Source: an uncultured Clostridia bacterium
GTDB taxonomy: Bacteria; Bacillota; Clostridia; Christensenellales; Borkfalkiaceae
Assembly (NCBI GenBank): GCA_947087265.1
Contig: CAMUBY010000001.1
Coordinates: 231,253-295,252, forward strand
Direction of reading: 5' to 3'
Length of the DNA stretch: 64,000 bases
Under the pieces are notes generated by a model. It was not told the origin of the DNA. It saw only the letters and a program-made list of their open reading frames with translations, and searched no databases. Positions within the stretch are counted from its first letter, which is position 1. The number at the start of each line of letters is the position of its first letter. This document shows positions 46,208 through 56,096 of this stretch, piece after piece. The position numbers were made by a program, and so were the translations under genes.

Positions 46208-48097
46208 TCACTTTCTGATGATTGCGCCGAAGCGGCAGTTGCTCATGCAAAGTCCGCACTTCACGCACTTTTTAGGGTCGATGACGTGCGCTTCCTTTAC
46301 ATTGCCCGAAATGGCTTGCACGGGGCAGTTTCTCGCGCAGAGCGTACAGCCCTTGCACTTCGTAGTGTCAATCGAATAATTGAGCAACGCTTTGCACACG
46401 CCCGCGTCGCACACGCCCTTGTGAATGTGGTTTTCATATTCCTCGCGGAAATAGCGGAGCGTCGAAAGCACGGGGTTAGGTGCGCTCTGTCCGAGGGCGC
46501 AGAGGGAAGATTGCTTCATGTGCGAGGCAAGTTCTTCGATTTTTACGATATCTTCCGGCTCGCCTTTGCCCTCCGTAATCTTGGTCAGAATTTGCAAAAG
46601 GCGTTTGGTGCCGATACGGCAGGGCGTGCATTTGCCGCAACTCTCGTCCGCCGTAAATTCAAGGTAAAATTTGGAAATATCCACCATGCAGGTGTCTTCG
46701 TCGAGAATAATCATACCGCCGCTGCCCATCATGGAGCCGATGGCGGTGAGGTTGTCGTAGTCGATGGGGGTATCGATGCACGAAGCCGGTATACAGCCGC
46801 CCGAAGGTCCGCCCGTCTGCGCCGCCTTGAACTTTTTGCCGTTCGGAATGCCGCCGCCGATTTCTTCGACGATTTCGCGCAAGGTCGTGCCCATGGGCAC
46901 TTCCACAAGTCCGACGTTGGTAATTTTACCGCCGAGCGCGAACACTTTGGTGCCCGTGGAAGTGGGCGTTCCGATAGAAGAGAACCACTTTGCTCCCTTC
47001 ATGATAATCGGGTTGACGTTCGCCCAGGTTTCTACGTTGTTAATGATGGTGGGTTTGCCGAAGAGTCCTTTCACGGCAGGGAAGGGGGGACGGGGGCGGG
47101 GCTCGCCGCGGTGTCCTTCGATACTAGTGAGAAGCGCGGTTTCCTCGCCGCAGACGAACGCGCCTGCGCCCAAGCGGATATCGATATCAAAGTCGAATCC
47201 GAGCCCTAAAATATTTTTGCCGAGAAGTCCGTATTCGTGCGCCTGTCTGAGCGCGATGCGCAGACGCTCCACCGCAACGGGGTATTCTGCACGGACGTAG
47301 ATATAGCCCTGGTGCGCGCCGATGGCATAACCCGCAATCGTCATGGCTTCGAGCACGCAATGGGGGTCGCCTTCTAATACGGAACGGTCCATGAACGCGC
47401 CGGGGTCGCCCTCGTCCGCGTTGCAAACGACGTATTTCACGTCGCCTGCGGAAGCTTTTGCAAACGCCCATTTTCTGCCCGTGGGGAAGCCTGCGCCGCC
47501 TCTTCCGCGAAGCCCGGAAGCGAGCATTTCGTTAATCACGTCGTCGGGCGTCATAGTGGTGAGTACTTTCACAATCGCGCTGTAATCGCCTGCCGCAATC
47601 GCTTCTTCGATGTCTTCCGCCGCAATCACACCGCAGTTTCTAAGCGCAATGCGCATTTGCTTTTTATAAAAGGAGGTCTGCGCAAAAGGAATAACATTGC
47701 CTTCTTTGGTAATCGTGCCCTGATAGAGAAGTTCTTTTACGATTTCGCCTTTCACGAGGTGTTTTTCCACAACCGTTCTCACATGTTCGGGCGTCATCTG
47801 CGCATAGAACGCGCCTTCGGGATAGACAATCATAATGGGGCCGAGCGCGCAAAGCCCGAAACAGCCCGTCTTGACGACGAGCACGTCGTTAATGCCGTAC
47901 TCTTTCAACGCGTTTTCAAGTTCGGCAATGACCTTCATGGAATGGGAGGAAGTGCAACCCGTACCGCCGCACACGAGCACCTGTTTACGGTAGCCCGTTT
48001 GCGCGGCGAGTTTTTCGCCCTGGTCTTTGACGACGCGGCGCACTTCGATGAGCGCCTGTTTTTTCTCTTTAATGGCGTTTAATTGCTCAACGGTCAT
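46208..48097 (-). CDS. hydB: NuoF-like flavoprotein subunit of the hydrogenase (HydB/HndC)
   Basis: 629 residues. A thioredoxin-like [2Fe-2S] N terminus (VCGGTGCTSS...KTGCFGLCALGP) precedes the NADH/FMN domain (GLRGRGGAGFPTGRKW, CNADEGDPGAFMDRS), an SLBB domain, a [4Fe-4S] site (ESCGKCTPCRIGTKRL) and two C-terminal ferredoxin motifs (CKGCTLCARNC, CVKCGLCMSNC). It carries the NAD(H) and FMN site where electron bifurcation or transfer occurs. It starts by ATGA overlap with hydC and ends 10 bp before hydA. Confidence 0.95.
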   Translation of the reverse strand: MTVEQLNAIKEKKQALIEVRRVVKDQGEKLAAQTGYRKQVLVCGGTGCTSSHSMKVIAELENALKEYGINDVLVVKTGCFGLCALGPIMIVYPEGAFYAQMTPEHVRTVVEKHLVKGEIVKELLYQGTITKEGNVIPFAQTSFYKKQMRIALRNCGVIAAEDIEEAIAAGDYSAIVKVLTTMTPDDVINEMLASGLRGRGGAGFPTGRKWAFAKASAGDVKYVVCNADEGDPGAFMDRSVLEGDPHCVLEAMTIAGYAIGAHQGYIYVRAEYPVAVERLRIALRQAHEYGLLGKNILGLGFDFDIDIRLGAGAFVCGEETALLTSIEGHRGEPRPRPPFPAVKGLFGKPTIINNVETWANVNPIIMKGAKWFSSIGTPTSTGTKVFALGGKITNVGLVEVPMGTTLREIVEEIGGGIPNGKKFKAAQTGGPSGGCIPASCIDTPIDYDNLTAIGSMMGSGGMIILDEDTCMVDISKFYLEFTADESCGKCTPCRIGTKRLLQILTKITEGKGEPEDIVKIEELASHMKQSSLCALGQSAPNPVLSTLRYFREEYENHIHKGVCDAGVCKALLNYSIDTTKCKGCTLCARNCPVQAISGNVKEAHVIDPKKCVKCGLCMSNCRFGAIIRK

Positions 48098-48624
48098 TTG
48101 TTTTCGTCCTCCCTGTAAATATCGAGAATATATTTCACTTTATCGTGGGTGAGTTTGCCGAATACTTCGTCGTTCACCATGAGTACGGGCGCAAGACCGC
48201 ACGCGCCCACGCAGCGGCAGCAATCGAGCGAGAAGAGTCCGTCCGGCGTGCATTCGCCGGGTTTGATTTCGAGTTCTTTTTCGATTTCTTCGAGAATTTT
48301 ATCCGCGCCCTTTACATAGCAAGCCGTGCCCAGACATACACTGATACTGTATTTGCCTTTGGGCGTGAGGGAGAACTGCGAATAGAACGTTACCACGCCG
48401 TAAACTTCGGAGAGTGAAATTCCGAGCCCTTCCGCAATCACCTTTTGCACCTGCATGGGAAGATATCCGTAAATGTCCTGTGCTTCCTGTAATACGTGCA
48501 TCAGACACCCCGGCGTATTCCGTGACGCTTCGATAACGGCTTTCAACTTTTCCTGCTGAACTTCCGTACCGAGGCAAGCATCGCATTTTGCCATAAACAA
48601 CCTCCTGAAACGTTTGTAATCCAA
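48094..48624 (-). CDS. hydC: NuoE-like [2Fe-2S] subunit of the hydrogenase (HydC/HndA)
   Basis: 176 residues. An N-terminal helical part (GCLMHVLQEAQDIYGYLP) precedes a thioredoxin-like fold with four cysteine ligands: CLGTACYVKG and CCRCVGACGLAPVLMVN. First gene of the hydCBA operon, with AGGAGG upstream. In the A. woodii and T. maritima enzymes this subunit supports NADH-linked bifurcation with ferredoxin. No separate hndB gene is present. Confidence 0.95.
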   Translation of the reverse strand: MDYKRFRRLFMAKCDACLGTEVQQEKLKAVIEASRNTPGCLMHVLQEAQDIYGYLPMQVQKVIAEGLGISLSEVYGVVTFYSQFSLTPKGKYSISVCLGTACYVKGADKILEEIEKELEIKPGECTPDGLFSLDCCRCVGACGLAPVLMVNDEVFGKLTHDKVKYILDIYREDENK

Positions 48625-48629
48625 CGCAT

Positions 48630-48658
48630 ATTATATCATAGAATTTTTCGTTTATCAA
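48630..48658 (-). promoter_or_regulatory. hydCBA promoter
   Basis: On the minus strand: TTGATA (48658-48653), 17-bp spacer, TATAAT (48635-48630), directly upstream of hydC. The RNA would start a few nt before AGGAGG. Confidence 0.75.
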
Positions 48659-48703
48659 TTACATTTCCATGATTGGAAAAATTTGTCGGAAAAGATATTT
48701 TTG

Positions 48704-48738
48704 CTAAAAAAATCTCCGCGCATGAAAGCGCGGAGATT
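48704..48738 (-). terminator. Terminator after ridA
   Basis: 11-bp perfect stem (48711-48721 with 48728-48738, loop ATGAAA); on the minus strand it is followed by a T-tract. Confidence 0.88.
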
Positions 48739-48753
48739 GCTTGTAGTTTAGGA

Positions 48754-49125
48754 TTATTTTACGGCAACGGCTTCGATTTCTACGAGAACGTTCTTGGGCA
48801 GTGTTTTCACTGCTACGCAGGAGCGCGCGGGGTTGTGCTCAAAATACTTGGCATAGACAGTGTTGAACGCTGCAAAATCGTTCATATCCGCAAGAAAGCA
48901 GGTCGTTTTCACAACGTTTGCGAGGGAAATGCCCGCCGCCGTTAAAACGGCTTTCAGGTTTTCAAGCACGCGCATTGCCTGCGCTTCCACGCCGCCCGCA
49001 ACGACTTCGCCCGTCTTGGGGTCGATAGGAATTTGCCCCGAAGTATAAATCACGCCGTTTGCTTCGATTGCTTGCGAGTAGGGTCCGATTGCCGCAGGCG
49101 CTTTGTCCGTTTGAATCTTTTGCAT
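48754..49125 (-). CDS. ridA: RidA family reactive enamine/imine deaminase
   Basis: 123 residues. Family pattern [28 protein letters not shown], then [20 protein letters not shown] and the active-site region [22 protein letters not shown] with the conserved Arg and Glu. It deaminates reactive 2-aminoacrylate-type intermediates. AAGGAG precedes the ATG. It is 16 bp downstream of the M60 gene and probably shares its transcript, with no obvious functional link. Confidence 0.94.
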   Translation of the reverse strand: MQKIQTDKAPAAIGPYSQAIEANGVIYTSGQIPIDPKTGEVVAGGVEAQAMRVLENLKAVLTAAGISLANVVKTTCFLADMNDFAAFNTVYAKYFEHNPARSCVAVKTLPKNVLVEIEAVAVK

Positions 49126-49141
49126 TTTCGGTTTCTCCTTT

Positions 49142-52100
49142 TTACTTTTTGGGCTTCGCCGTCGGTTTCTTTTCCGCCGTCTTTTTCGGTTCGAGTTTTA
49201 CGGGAGTTGCTTTCTTCGGCTCGGCGGTTTTCGGCGCGGGTTTAGCTTCGAGTTTCACGGGTTTTTGGGAGGATTGTTTCTCGCCAGCTTTTTCTGCCGT
49301 CTTTTCGGTCGGTTTTGTTGCCGCATTGCTTGCCTTTTCCGCTTTTGCGGGTTTCTTTGCTTTGGGTTTATTCGCGTTTTCTTCCTGCTTTTTCATGAAA
49401 CGGCTGCCGAAAATTTTATTGCGGAATTTCGGAACGAAGAACAGAACCGCAAGTACCGCAGCGACTGCTACAAAAAGCAATACAAATACAATCAAAGAAA
49501 CGGTCAGCACTTTTTCTTTGTAAATGTCAGGCGCGTTGATGAGGTTTGCCGAATAGGGAATGCCGAATACGCTAAGCATAACTTTGTCGGCAGAAGTTGT
49601 TATAATTTCCACAGTGTGCTCCTTATTACTGAGATTTTCCTGATTGAAAATCAATTTTCTTGTTTCTTCGGTTTCGCTGTTCAGGTTCACCGTTTGTATT
49701 TTTTCGCCGTCGATGATGATTTTCACCGAACCGTAGCCTTTTCCCGTCGCGCCGTAGAGCGCAATGCTCTCGCCTTTGAATTTCAGAACGAGTTTGGAAT
49801 TCTTCTTTTCGGAAATAAGGAATCCGTTGGGCTCGTCGGCGATGTCTGCGGAGTTCTGCCAGCCTTTCGTTGCAAACAGTTTGCTGCTGGTGGGGGAGAT
49901 GACCTGCTGGGTAGTGGACTGAATGCCTCCGTCGAGTTCTGCAAGCACGGAGAAGTTTCCGCCCGTCGTGCCCTTGACGATAAGTTTTAAGTATCTTCCG
50001 CTGACACTCGGGAATTTCAAAGTGATTTTCGTGCCCGAGTAATTGCTTCTGTCGCCCGTTGCAATCGTCTTCCATTCGCCGTCTAAAGTGTCCGCAATTT
50101 GCAATTCAAAGTCGGTAATATAGGAGTTTACGTTGTTTCTCGTAACGACGGAGAAGTAGTTGAAATTCTGAATACTTGCGGTATCCACAATAAATTCGTG
50201 GGGATTTTCGGGGGTAATCTTTTTGTCGGCGCCGCCGTAGGTGGTGTGCATGTTCGTGTTGTCAAGCCCGTCGATGAGGTAAGTCCATTTATCGATTGTA
50301 ATAACGCTTCCTTCAATGGGTTTGCCTGTTTCGGGGTCTACCTGCTGTTCGGTAACGAATCTTCCGCCTACGATATTTTCGGGCGCTTTTACCATGCTCC
50401 ATTCGCTCTTATCCGTGCCCGTCAGAGTAATTTTGATATTGTCCTTTTTGGAAACTAAGAACTGCGGTTCATAGACGTAGGAGTTTACCTCTTTCCCGAG
50501 CGGGAAGTTGGGGTGGAATACGCAGGCTGTTTCAGGCACCGCGTAGTTTTCCTCGCCCTCATATTTATAGGCAAAGGAAGCCGAACCGCCGCCGCCCGTA
50601 TTCACGTTGACGATTTTCACGGCGTAGAACTTTCCTTCTTGCACGGTTTTAACGTTCCCGTAATCGCCGTAAGTTTTAATGTCGTGGAAGTCGTTGGTAT
50701 CGCTGGGGTTGTTCGCGTCTTTCTTCAGGTTTAGTTTTTCGAGATTATCGAAATCTTCCCCGAAATAGAGTTCCGCCCAGTCGTCCCATTTTGCGGAGAG
50801 GGAAACGACTCCCGACTTGGGCGCCTGCCAGTAGAATTCGGAAATGCGTACGTCCTTTTTGCCCGAGGCGGTCTGATAATTGCCGATTGTGCCGTTCGAA
50901 GAGCCGAGTACCGCATCGGGATTGCGCTCGGAAATTTTTGCGTGTACTTCTTCCCAGTTTTTGTTCGGGAGTTCGACGTCGTTATAAACGGTCACTCTGC
51001 CGCCGTTGTAGGCGATGCGAAGCGTAATCGCAAGCGTGTGTACCACGCCGTCCGCGAGTTTTACGTCAAAGGTAAATTGGTCGAACGTGCCCGTATAATT
51101 TTTGTTGAAGGAGTACGTCCATTTGCCGTCGTCCGTCTTTTTGATTTTGCCGTGTTCGGGCTTGCCGACGCGCAGAATTTCAAATCCTTTCTGTTCTTTC
51201 GTATCCAACGAACTCACGGTCTTACCGTATAAATCGAACGTGATATCGTCGCCGAACGTCACGATGTAGTCGCCTGCGGTCTTTACGCCGTCGATTCCGC
51301 CCGCATAGAAGCAGGAGACAGGCTCGTAGTTGGGCAGGGGTTGCATAGAAGCAAGTTGTTCCGCAGAGAACATATCGTCGGAAATTTTTGCGGAATAGAA
51401 CTCGTTAAAATACTTCACAAAATTCATGCCGTACACAAGCGAACAGCGGAATGCAAAATCGGCGCGCTTGTTTGAGCAGTAAGAGGGATTGTCTTTATAG
51501 GTGTACAGAAGTTCGTAATATTTTTCCGCGCCGAACGAGTGCATAATGTTGGCGTACATTCCGAGGATTTCAAAATATCCGCAGTTTTCCGTATCCGCAT
51601 ACTTGCCTTTTTTGCTGAGCGTTTCGTTCAGCACGTTGTAGGGGTTGGCGTATTGGCCGTGTTCGGGCGTGTAGGAGTTGCGTACCGTCGTACCGATATC
51701 GCACATCATAATATAGGAAAGCAGAATGAGCGCGTTGTTTCTGACCTCGCCCTCCATTCCGCAGCCGAAGCCCCAAACGGTACCGTAGGACGAAGCGTGG
51801 TTGTGCCCGATTTCGTGCAGGGTACCCCAGGTGCCCGCTTCGAGCAGGCGGCGGTAATTCATCGCGTCGTTAAACCAACCCGTCGGCTGGGCAAAGGAAT
51901 AGTTGCCGAGCGCTACTGCGGCGCCTGCGGGAACGTGCCAGTCGAACATGATTTTGTTGAAACGGTTGTATGTACCGCCCGTGAACGATTCGTTTACAGA
52001 GAGGAAGGAATGCCACAGCATGGCGAGTTTATCGATTTCGTCCGTCTTTACCTGCCGCATATAACTGTGCGTTCCCATCTCTCCCGTAGGGCCGATGAGT

Positions 52101-53395
52101 TGCCCGTTTTCGGTGTCGAGGATAGCAATGACCCCGGGCGCGTCGCGCAGGTATTCGTCGAAGTATTCGGGCGTCGTCTGCCCGAGTACATAGTGCGGCG
52201 TTTCCACCGCGCCCGTAAAGGTCACTTTGGCGCGCGAATAGCAGTTTTCCATACCGATTTGGAGGGCGCCGCCGAAGGGGTTGCCGATTTTGTATTCCTT
52301 ATTTTCGGTAAACGTGAAGCTGGCGTGCAACCAGGGAAGCCGCCCGTTCTGTCTGTTCCATTGCGATTGGTTGGTTACTTTGGAAACGGGTTTTTTATCC
52401 GTTTCGTTTTCAACGACCATTTTTCCGTTGGCTACGATGACGTCCGCTTTTGTGAAGAAGGAGTGTGAGGAAATCCCGTTTGCATTATTGCCTTTGCCGA
52501 CGATACTCTGATACGTCGCGTCGTCCGCGCCGCCTGCCCAGGCGAGGGAATCCTGCACGCCCAGAACGACGGAGAGACGTTCGCCCTTTTTCAGCCCTTC
52601 GACTTTTACGGTAACGAGTTCGCCTGCGGGCAGATACAGCCCCATCGCATGGTAGGAGCGGTAGATGGGGTCCAGCGTAATTTCCTTTTTCACCGCGTTA
52701 TTTTCGCCGAGTACCGCGCCGTACTGTGCGTCTGCGGCAGGGTGCTTTTTCAGCCATTCCTGCGTAAGCGTGCCGTTCGCGGAGCGGTGCGCGGCTTCCG
52801 CCGCCAAATGCTGACCCTGCGTCATCAGCATATATTTATAGAAATCTTTATTGAACTGACGTTGGAATTCTTCGTATTTTTTTTCTCTGTCTTTTTCTTC
52901 TATTTCTGCGTTGTTTAGGTAATAGTCGCGGAACGATTCGGCGTAGGAATCAATGTTTTTTCCGTTCATCGTGCCGTTTGAAAACGCGCCCGGACCTTCG
53001 CAACTCGCGGAGGGGGAGGGATACTTATCAAAATGAATGGTTGCAGTTTTTACCGTATCGGTAGTTGCTACTAGCGTACCGTATTCGGCGGAAAATGCTT
53101 TCGTTTCCGTATTGTAAACGATGGAAAAATCGTCGCTCAGCGTTTCTATCTGCGCGCGCGGAAGATTGCGTTCCAGCACGTTGCGGCTGTCGGCACGGAC
53201 GGTCGTCTGCACGTCCGAAAGGTCTTCGTAGTTGTACTTATTGAGTGCAAACTGTTCTGCGGTGGGAAGAGTCGTTTCCGGAATGGTGTAAAAATTATCT
53301 TTTTTCGAACAAGCCGAAAGAAGCACGGTGGAAAGGGAAACCGCCGCCGCTGTGATAGTCGCTAACACTTTTACCGCTTTGTGTTTTTGTTTCAT
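49142..53395 (-). CDS. Large M60-like metallopeptidase lipoprotein
   Basis: 1417 residues. A lipoprotein signal ends at LSAC (Cys29). The catalytic motif HEIGH lies at 527-531 with Glu548 downstream (HExxH-x16-E), as in M60/enhancin mucin-degrading proteases; surrounding [13 protein letters not shown] supports this. C-terminal modules include an F5/8 type C-like carbohydrate-binding domain (about 1060-1150) and another beta-rich module. Near 1295-1322 is a second hydrophobic span, followed by ~90 residues rich in Lys, Pro and Ala. It likely acts outside the cell on host or dietary glycoproteins. The double anchoring is unusual. Confidence 0.88.
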   Translation of the reverse strand: MKQKHKAVKVLATITAAAVSLSTVLLSACSKKDNFYTIPETTLPTAEQFALNKYNYEDLSDVQTTVRADSRNVLERNLPRAQIETLSDDFSIVYNTETKAFSAEYGTLVATTDTVKTATIHFDKYPSPSASCEGPGAFSNGTMNGKNIDSYAESFRDYYLNNAEIEEKDREKKYEEFQRQFNKDFYKYMLMTQGQHLAAEAAHRSANGTLTQEWLKKHPAADAQYGAVLGENNAVKKEITLDPIYRSYHAMGLYLPAGELVTVKVEGLKKGERLSVVLGVQDSLAWAGGADDATYQSIVGKGNNANGISSHSFFTKADVIVANGKMVVENETDKKPVSKVTNQSQWNRQNGRLPWLHASFTFTENKEYKIGNPFGGALQIGMENCYSRAKVTFTGAVETPHYVLGQTTPEYFDEYLRDAPGVIAILDTENGQLIGPTGEMGTHSYMRQVKTDEIDKLAMLWHSFLSVNESFTGGTYNRFNKIMFDWHVPAGAAVALGNYSFAQPTGWFNDAMNYRRLLEAGTWGTLHEIGHNHASSYGTVWGFGCGMEGEVRNNALILLSYIMMCDIGTTVRNSYTPEHGQYANPYNVLNETLSKKGKYADTENCGYFEILGMYANIMHSFGAEKYYELLYTYKDNPSYCSNKRADFAFRCSLVYGMNFVKYFNEFYSAKISDDMFSAEQLASMQPLPNYEPVSCFYAGGIDGVKTAGDYIVTFGDDITFDLYGKTVSSLDTKEQKGFEILRVGKPEHGKIKKTDDGKWTYSFNKNYTGTFDQFTFDVKLADGVVHTLAITLRIAYNGGRVTVYNDVELPNKNWEEVHAKISERNPDAVLGSSNGTIGNYQTASGKKDVRISEFYWQAPKSGVVSLSAKWDDWAELYFGEDFDNLEKLNLKKDANNPSDTNDFHDIKTYGDYGNVKTVQEGKFYAVKIVNVNTGGGGSASFAYKYEGEENYAVPETACVFHPNFPLGKEVNSYVYEPQFLVSKKDNIKITLTGTDKSEWSMVKAPENIVGGRFVTEQQVDPETGKPIEGSVITIDKWTYLIDGLDNTNMHTTYGGADKKITPENPHEFIVDTASIQNFNYFSVVTRNNVNSYITDFELQIADTLDGEWKTIATGDRSNYSGTKITLKFPSVSGRYLKLIVKGTTGGNFSVLAELDGGIQSTTQQVISPTSSKLFATKGWQNSADIADEPNGFLISEKKNSKLVLKFKGESIALYGATGKGYGSVKIIIDGEKIQTVNLNSETEETRKLIFNQENLSNKEHTVEIITTSADKVMLSVFGIPYSANLINAPDIYKEKVLTVSLIVFVLLFVAVAAVLAVLFFVPKFRNKIFGSRFMKKQEENANKPKAKKPAKAEKASNAATKPTEKTAEKAGEKQSSQKPVKLEAKPAPKTAEPKKATPVKLEPKKTAEKKPTAKPKK

Positions 53396-53439
53396 AAGAA
53401 CTCTCCGTTTGAAATCGATTGATTTATGATACTCTACAT

Positions 53440-53467
53440 ATTATATGGATTCACAGAAAAAATGCAA
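53440..53467 (-). promoter_or_regulatory. Promoter of the M60 lipoprotein gene
   Basis: Minus strand TTGCAT (53467-53462), 16-bp spacer, TATAAT (53445-53440). The leader contains GGAGAG before the ATG. Confidence 0.6.
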
Positions 53468-53489
53468 GCATTGTCGCCGGGTTTTCCCA

Positions 53490-53529
53490 AAAAAGAAACG
53501 CCCGACAAAGAAAGTTTCCTGTCGGGGTT
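53490..53529 (-). terminator. Terminator after the YdeI-like gene
   Basis: CCCGACA (53501-53507) pairs with TGTCGGG (53520-53526), extended by AAAC/GTTT across a bulge; the minus-strand product ends in TTTCTTTTTT. Confidence 0.7.
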
Positions 53530-53539
53530 TGTAAAAAAA

Positions 53540-54115
53540 TCAAAAGTTGAGCAGCCGTCCGTTATCGTTCCATTCTCCGTACATTACGCCGCGGCTTGTG
53601 TTCTCAATTAGTTTCTGTAAGCGCTTCCGAAACAGTTCGGGTTGCTTTTTCTTGATTTGTATCGTGTCGATTCTGACGCGTCGGTAAAGGGGCGGAAATT
53701 TTTGAAATTCCTTCCATACCGTTTGATTTGCTTGAAGCGCGGTTAAAATTTCGCTGTCAATCACAAAACCGTCCGAAGACATATCGGGCAAAACGGCGCG
53801 GCCTGCGTCCGTCATGCGCCCCAGCTTTTCGAGGCGGCGGCAACGTTCTTTATTCAGTTCCGACCATAAAGAATTTTTTTTGCGCGGCGTGAACCGTTGC
53901 GCGGTAACGCCGTTTTCAAGGCGTTTTTCCGTGCTGTCAATCCAGCCGAAACACATGGCTTCTTCCACGGCGTCGATATACCAGAACGTACCGTCGTTTT
54001 GCGGTCTGCCGCGCTTTACAATGACCCAACATTCTGTTTCCTTGCCGTGATTTTCACTCAGCCACAAGCGGAATTCGTCGCGGTTTTTTGCGTTTAATAA
54101 ATTATTCGGTAACAT
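53540..54115 (-). CDS. YdeI/OmpD-associated family protein
   Basis: 191 residues from the ATG at 54115; the reading frame is open further upstream only as antisense of dinB. Family hallmarks are FRLWLSENHGKETECWVIVKRG, YIDAVEEAMCFGWIDS and the phenylalanine/arginine-rich C-terminal helices. Members are small cytosolic proteins, some tied to bacteriocin tolerance, with no settled biochemical role. Divergent from dinB. Its ribosome site is weak. Confidence 0.85.
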   Translation of the reverse strand: MLPNNLLNAKNRDEFRLWLSENHGKETECWVIVKRGRPQNDGTFWYIDAVEEAMCFGWIDSTEKRLENGVTAQRFTPRKKNSLWSELNKERCRRLEKLGRMTDAGRAVLPDMSSDGFVIDSEILTALQANQTVWKEFQKFPPLYRRVRIDTIQIKKKQPELFRKRLQKLIENTSRGVMYGEWNDNGRLLNF

Positions 54116-54189
54116 GCTTTCATGATAGCATAAGAGCAAGCTTTTTTCAAGCGGTGCGCTCAGCCGTTCTGTTATTTTCGTAGAAGTTT

Positions 54190-54210
54190 CGCATACTGAT
54201 AGCGTATGCG
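54190..54210 (+). promoter_or_regulatory. Palindrome covering the dinB start codon
   Basis: CGCATAC (54190-54196) and GTATGCG (54204-54210) with a 7-bp gap; the dinB ATG (54206-54208) is inside the right arm. No SD is visible. It could be a repressor operator or an mRNA hairpin hiding the start. Confidence 0.5.
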
Positions 54211-55456
54211 TACCATTCTGCACAGCGATTTGAATAACTTTTACGCTTCGGTGGAGTGCCTGCGCCGTCCTGAAATTCGGGAGAAGCCTGTGGTTGTCGT
54301 CGGCTCGAAAGAGGATAGGCACGGCATTGTGCTGGCAAAGAATATCATTGCGAAGCAGTTCGGCGTTAAAACGGGCGACGTGTATTGGGAAGCCAAACAA
54401 AAATGCGGAAATACCCTCGTGGAAGTGGAGGCTGATTTCGGGGAATATTTGCGCGTTTCCAAAGAAGTGCGTAAAATTTACGAGGACTATACCGACCGAA
54501 TCGAGGCGTTTGGAATCGACGAATGCTGGCTGGACGTAACGGCAAGTCTGCAACTGTTCGGCAGCGGCGTTGAGATAGCCAACCTCATTCGGAAGCGCGT
54601 CAAAAAAGAAATCGGGATAACCGTCAGCGTGGGCGTGAGTTGGAATAAGATTTTTGCAAAGCTCGGGTCCGACATGAAAAAGCCCGACGCGGTCACGGAA
54701 ATCACGCAGGAAAATTACCGCACAATCGTTTGGAATCTTCCTGTGGAAGATTTGCTGTACGTCGGCAGTGCAACCAAGCAAAAGCTCAACCGTATGGGCA
54801 TCCGTACAATCGGGCAGTTGGCGCAGACCAAAGAGGAAACGCTGATTAGTCTGCTCGGTAAGTGGGGGAGTTATCTTTACACGTTCGCGTGCGGGAAAGA
54901 CGAATCGCCCGTGGTTACGGCGAAAGAGGAGCAAACGATTAAATCAATCGGAAACAGCCTTACGGTATACCGAGATTTGAAAGACGAGGAAGACGTTCGG
55001 ATGGTGATTCATTTGCTTTCGGATTCGGTTGCCGCGCGTATGCGCGAAGCGGGTTTGACGCGCGGACGCACCGTACATCTTTCCGTGCGCGATTCCGAAT
55101 TAACGGGGTATCAGAAACAAGCGAAATTGCCGCGTCCGTGCAGTAATGCCGTTGAAATCGGAAAGACGGCGTTCCGAATTTTTCGGGAAGTATATCCGTG
55201 GCGGAATTATGTACGGAGTTTAGGGGTTTCGGTTTCCGATTTTTGTTTCGGGGCGGAGCAAATGGATTTTCTCGGCAGTCTGGAAAAGGACGAGAAGCAA
55301 AAGAGGTTGGATGCGGCGATTGACAAACTGCGTAAAAAATACGGTAATAAAGTGATTCAGTCGGCAATCGTTTATAAAGACCCGAAGATTCGCGATATGG
55401 ATATAAAAGGGGAGCACACCATTCACCCGTACAGTTTTTTTAAAAACGGGAAGTAA
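54206..55456 (+). CDS. dinB: Y-family DNA polymerase (DinB-like, Pol IV)
   Basis: 416 residues. MRTILHSDLNNFYASVECL is the first metal-binding motif, and AFGIDECWLDVTAS carries the catalytic acidic pair. VSVGVSWNKIFAKLGSDMKKP is the fingers/palm signature, followed by a thumb HhH and little-finger domain. It performs translesion synthesis and is commonly SOS induced. It has no visible ribosome site, and its ATG lies in a palindrome. The SRAP gene is convergent just downstream. UmuC/UvrX subfamily membership cannot be excluded. Confidence 0.93.
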   Translation: MRTILHSDLNNFYASVECLRRPEIREKPVVVVGSKEDRHGIVLAKNIIAKQFGVKTGDVYWEAKQKCGNTLVEVEADFGEYLRVSKEVRKIYEDYTDRIEAFGIDECWLDVTASLQLFGSGVEIANLIRKRVKKEIGITVSVGVSWNKIFAKLGSDMKKPDAVTEITQENYRTIVWNLPVEDLLYVGSATKQKLNRMGIRTIGQLAQTKEETLISLLGKWGSYLYTFACGKDESPVVTAKEEQTIKSIGNSLTVYRDLKDEEDVRMVIHLLSDSVAARMREAGLTRGRTVHLSVRDSELTGYQKQAKLPRPCSNAVEIGKTAFRIFREVYPWRNYVRSLGVSVSDFCFGAEQMDFLGSLEKDEKQKRLDAAIDKLRKKYGNKVIQSAIVYKDPKIRDMDIKGEHTIHPYSFFKNGK

Positions 55457-55457
55457 A

Positions 55458-55482
55458 AAGCGAGCCATCGGGCTCGCTTATG
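55458..55482. terminator. Terminator between dinB and the SRAP gene
   Basis: 9-bp perfect stem (55458-55466 with 55471-55479, loop ATCG) between converging genes; weak T-tract on both sides. Confidence 0.65.
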
Positions 55483-56028
55483 TTATGACGTTTTCAGTTT
55501 TACTTGATTTTCGCAATTGATATAATCGGAAGCGAAGTACATATCGGTGAGATATTTGTGTTTTGCGGTATCGTCGGCAATGACTGGTATGCGGTCGTGA
55601 TAGGCGGAAACTGGTGCGGTCGCCTGTTTGGTGAGAATGACAAAGCGGTGCTCATCGTCCTCTTTGCGGTAAAAGCCGCACAGATATAAAAGTCTTCCGT
55701 CCTTGCGCGTGAAATAAAATTTTTGTTTTTCAGCGTTCCATTCGTAAAAACCGCTTGCGGGAATTAAGCACCTGCGTTCCAAAAAACTTTTACGGAAGGT
55801 CTGTCTTGCAGTCACCGTTTCCGCGCGCGCGTTGATGAACACACCTTTTTTGTCGAAGCGCTCAAATCCCCAACGCGCCGCAAGCGTTTCTTCTGCCGTG
55901 AGAACGGGCGCAAAATCACTCGGAAAAATATCTCCGAAGCGAATTTTAAGCTGCTGCGGCTCGGAAAGGTCGCTGACGATTTGTTGCGTTTCTTTTTCGT
56001 GAAAGCCTAAATGAAATCTACCGCACAT
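55483..56028 (-). CDS. SOS response-associated peptidase (SRAP/YedK-HMCES)
   Basis: 181 residues starting MCGRF; the longer open frame is rejected because Cys2 must follow the processed Met to crosslink abasic sites. Other active-site parts are FINARAETV (Asn/Glu region), RCLIPASGFYEW and HDRIPVI. It covalently shields abasic sites in single-stranded DNA. Neighbouring dinB fits the usual association with damage tolerance. Confidence 0.93.
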   Translation of the reverse strand: MCGRFHLGFHEKETQQIVSDLSEPQQLKIRFGDIFPSDFAPVLTAEETLAARWGFERFDKKGVFINARAETVTARQTFRKSFLERRCLIPASGFYEWNAEKQKFYFTRKDGRLLYLCGFYRKEDDEHRFVILTKQATAPVSAYHDRIPVIADDTAKHKYLTDMYFASDYINCENQVKLKTS

Positions 56029-56096
56029 ATTTTCAGTTTGTGCGTTTTGAAAAATTTTACGGTGGAATATAATGAAACTAATCGCTAAATTGTGAT

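Noticed and set aside
51539..52468. 309-residue plus-strand ORF inside the M60 gene
   Set aside because: Antisense of a continuous, domain-rich coding sequence; no ribosome site or motif.
53426..53611. 61-residue plus-strand ORF upstream of the M60 gene
   Set aside because: It overlaps the promoter and a terminator, has no ribosome site and no similarity.
54116..54934. Upstream extension of the minus-strand YdeI-like ORF to 464 residues
   Set aside because: It runs antisense through dinB and has no family resemblance; the recognisable protein begins at 54115.
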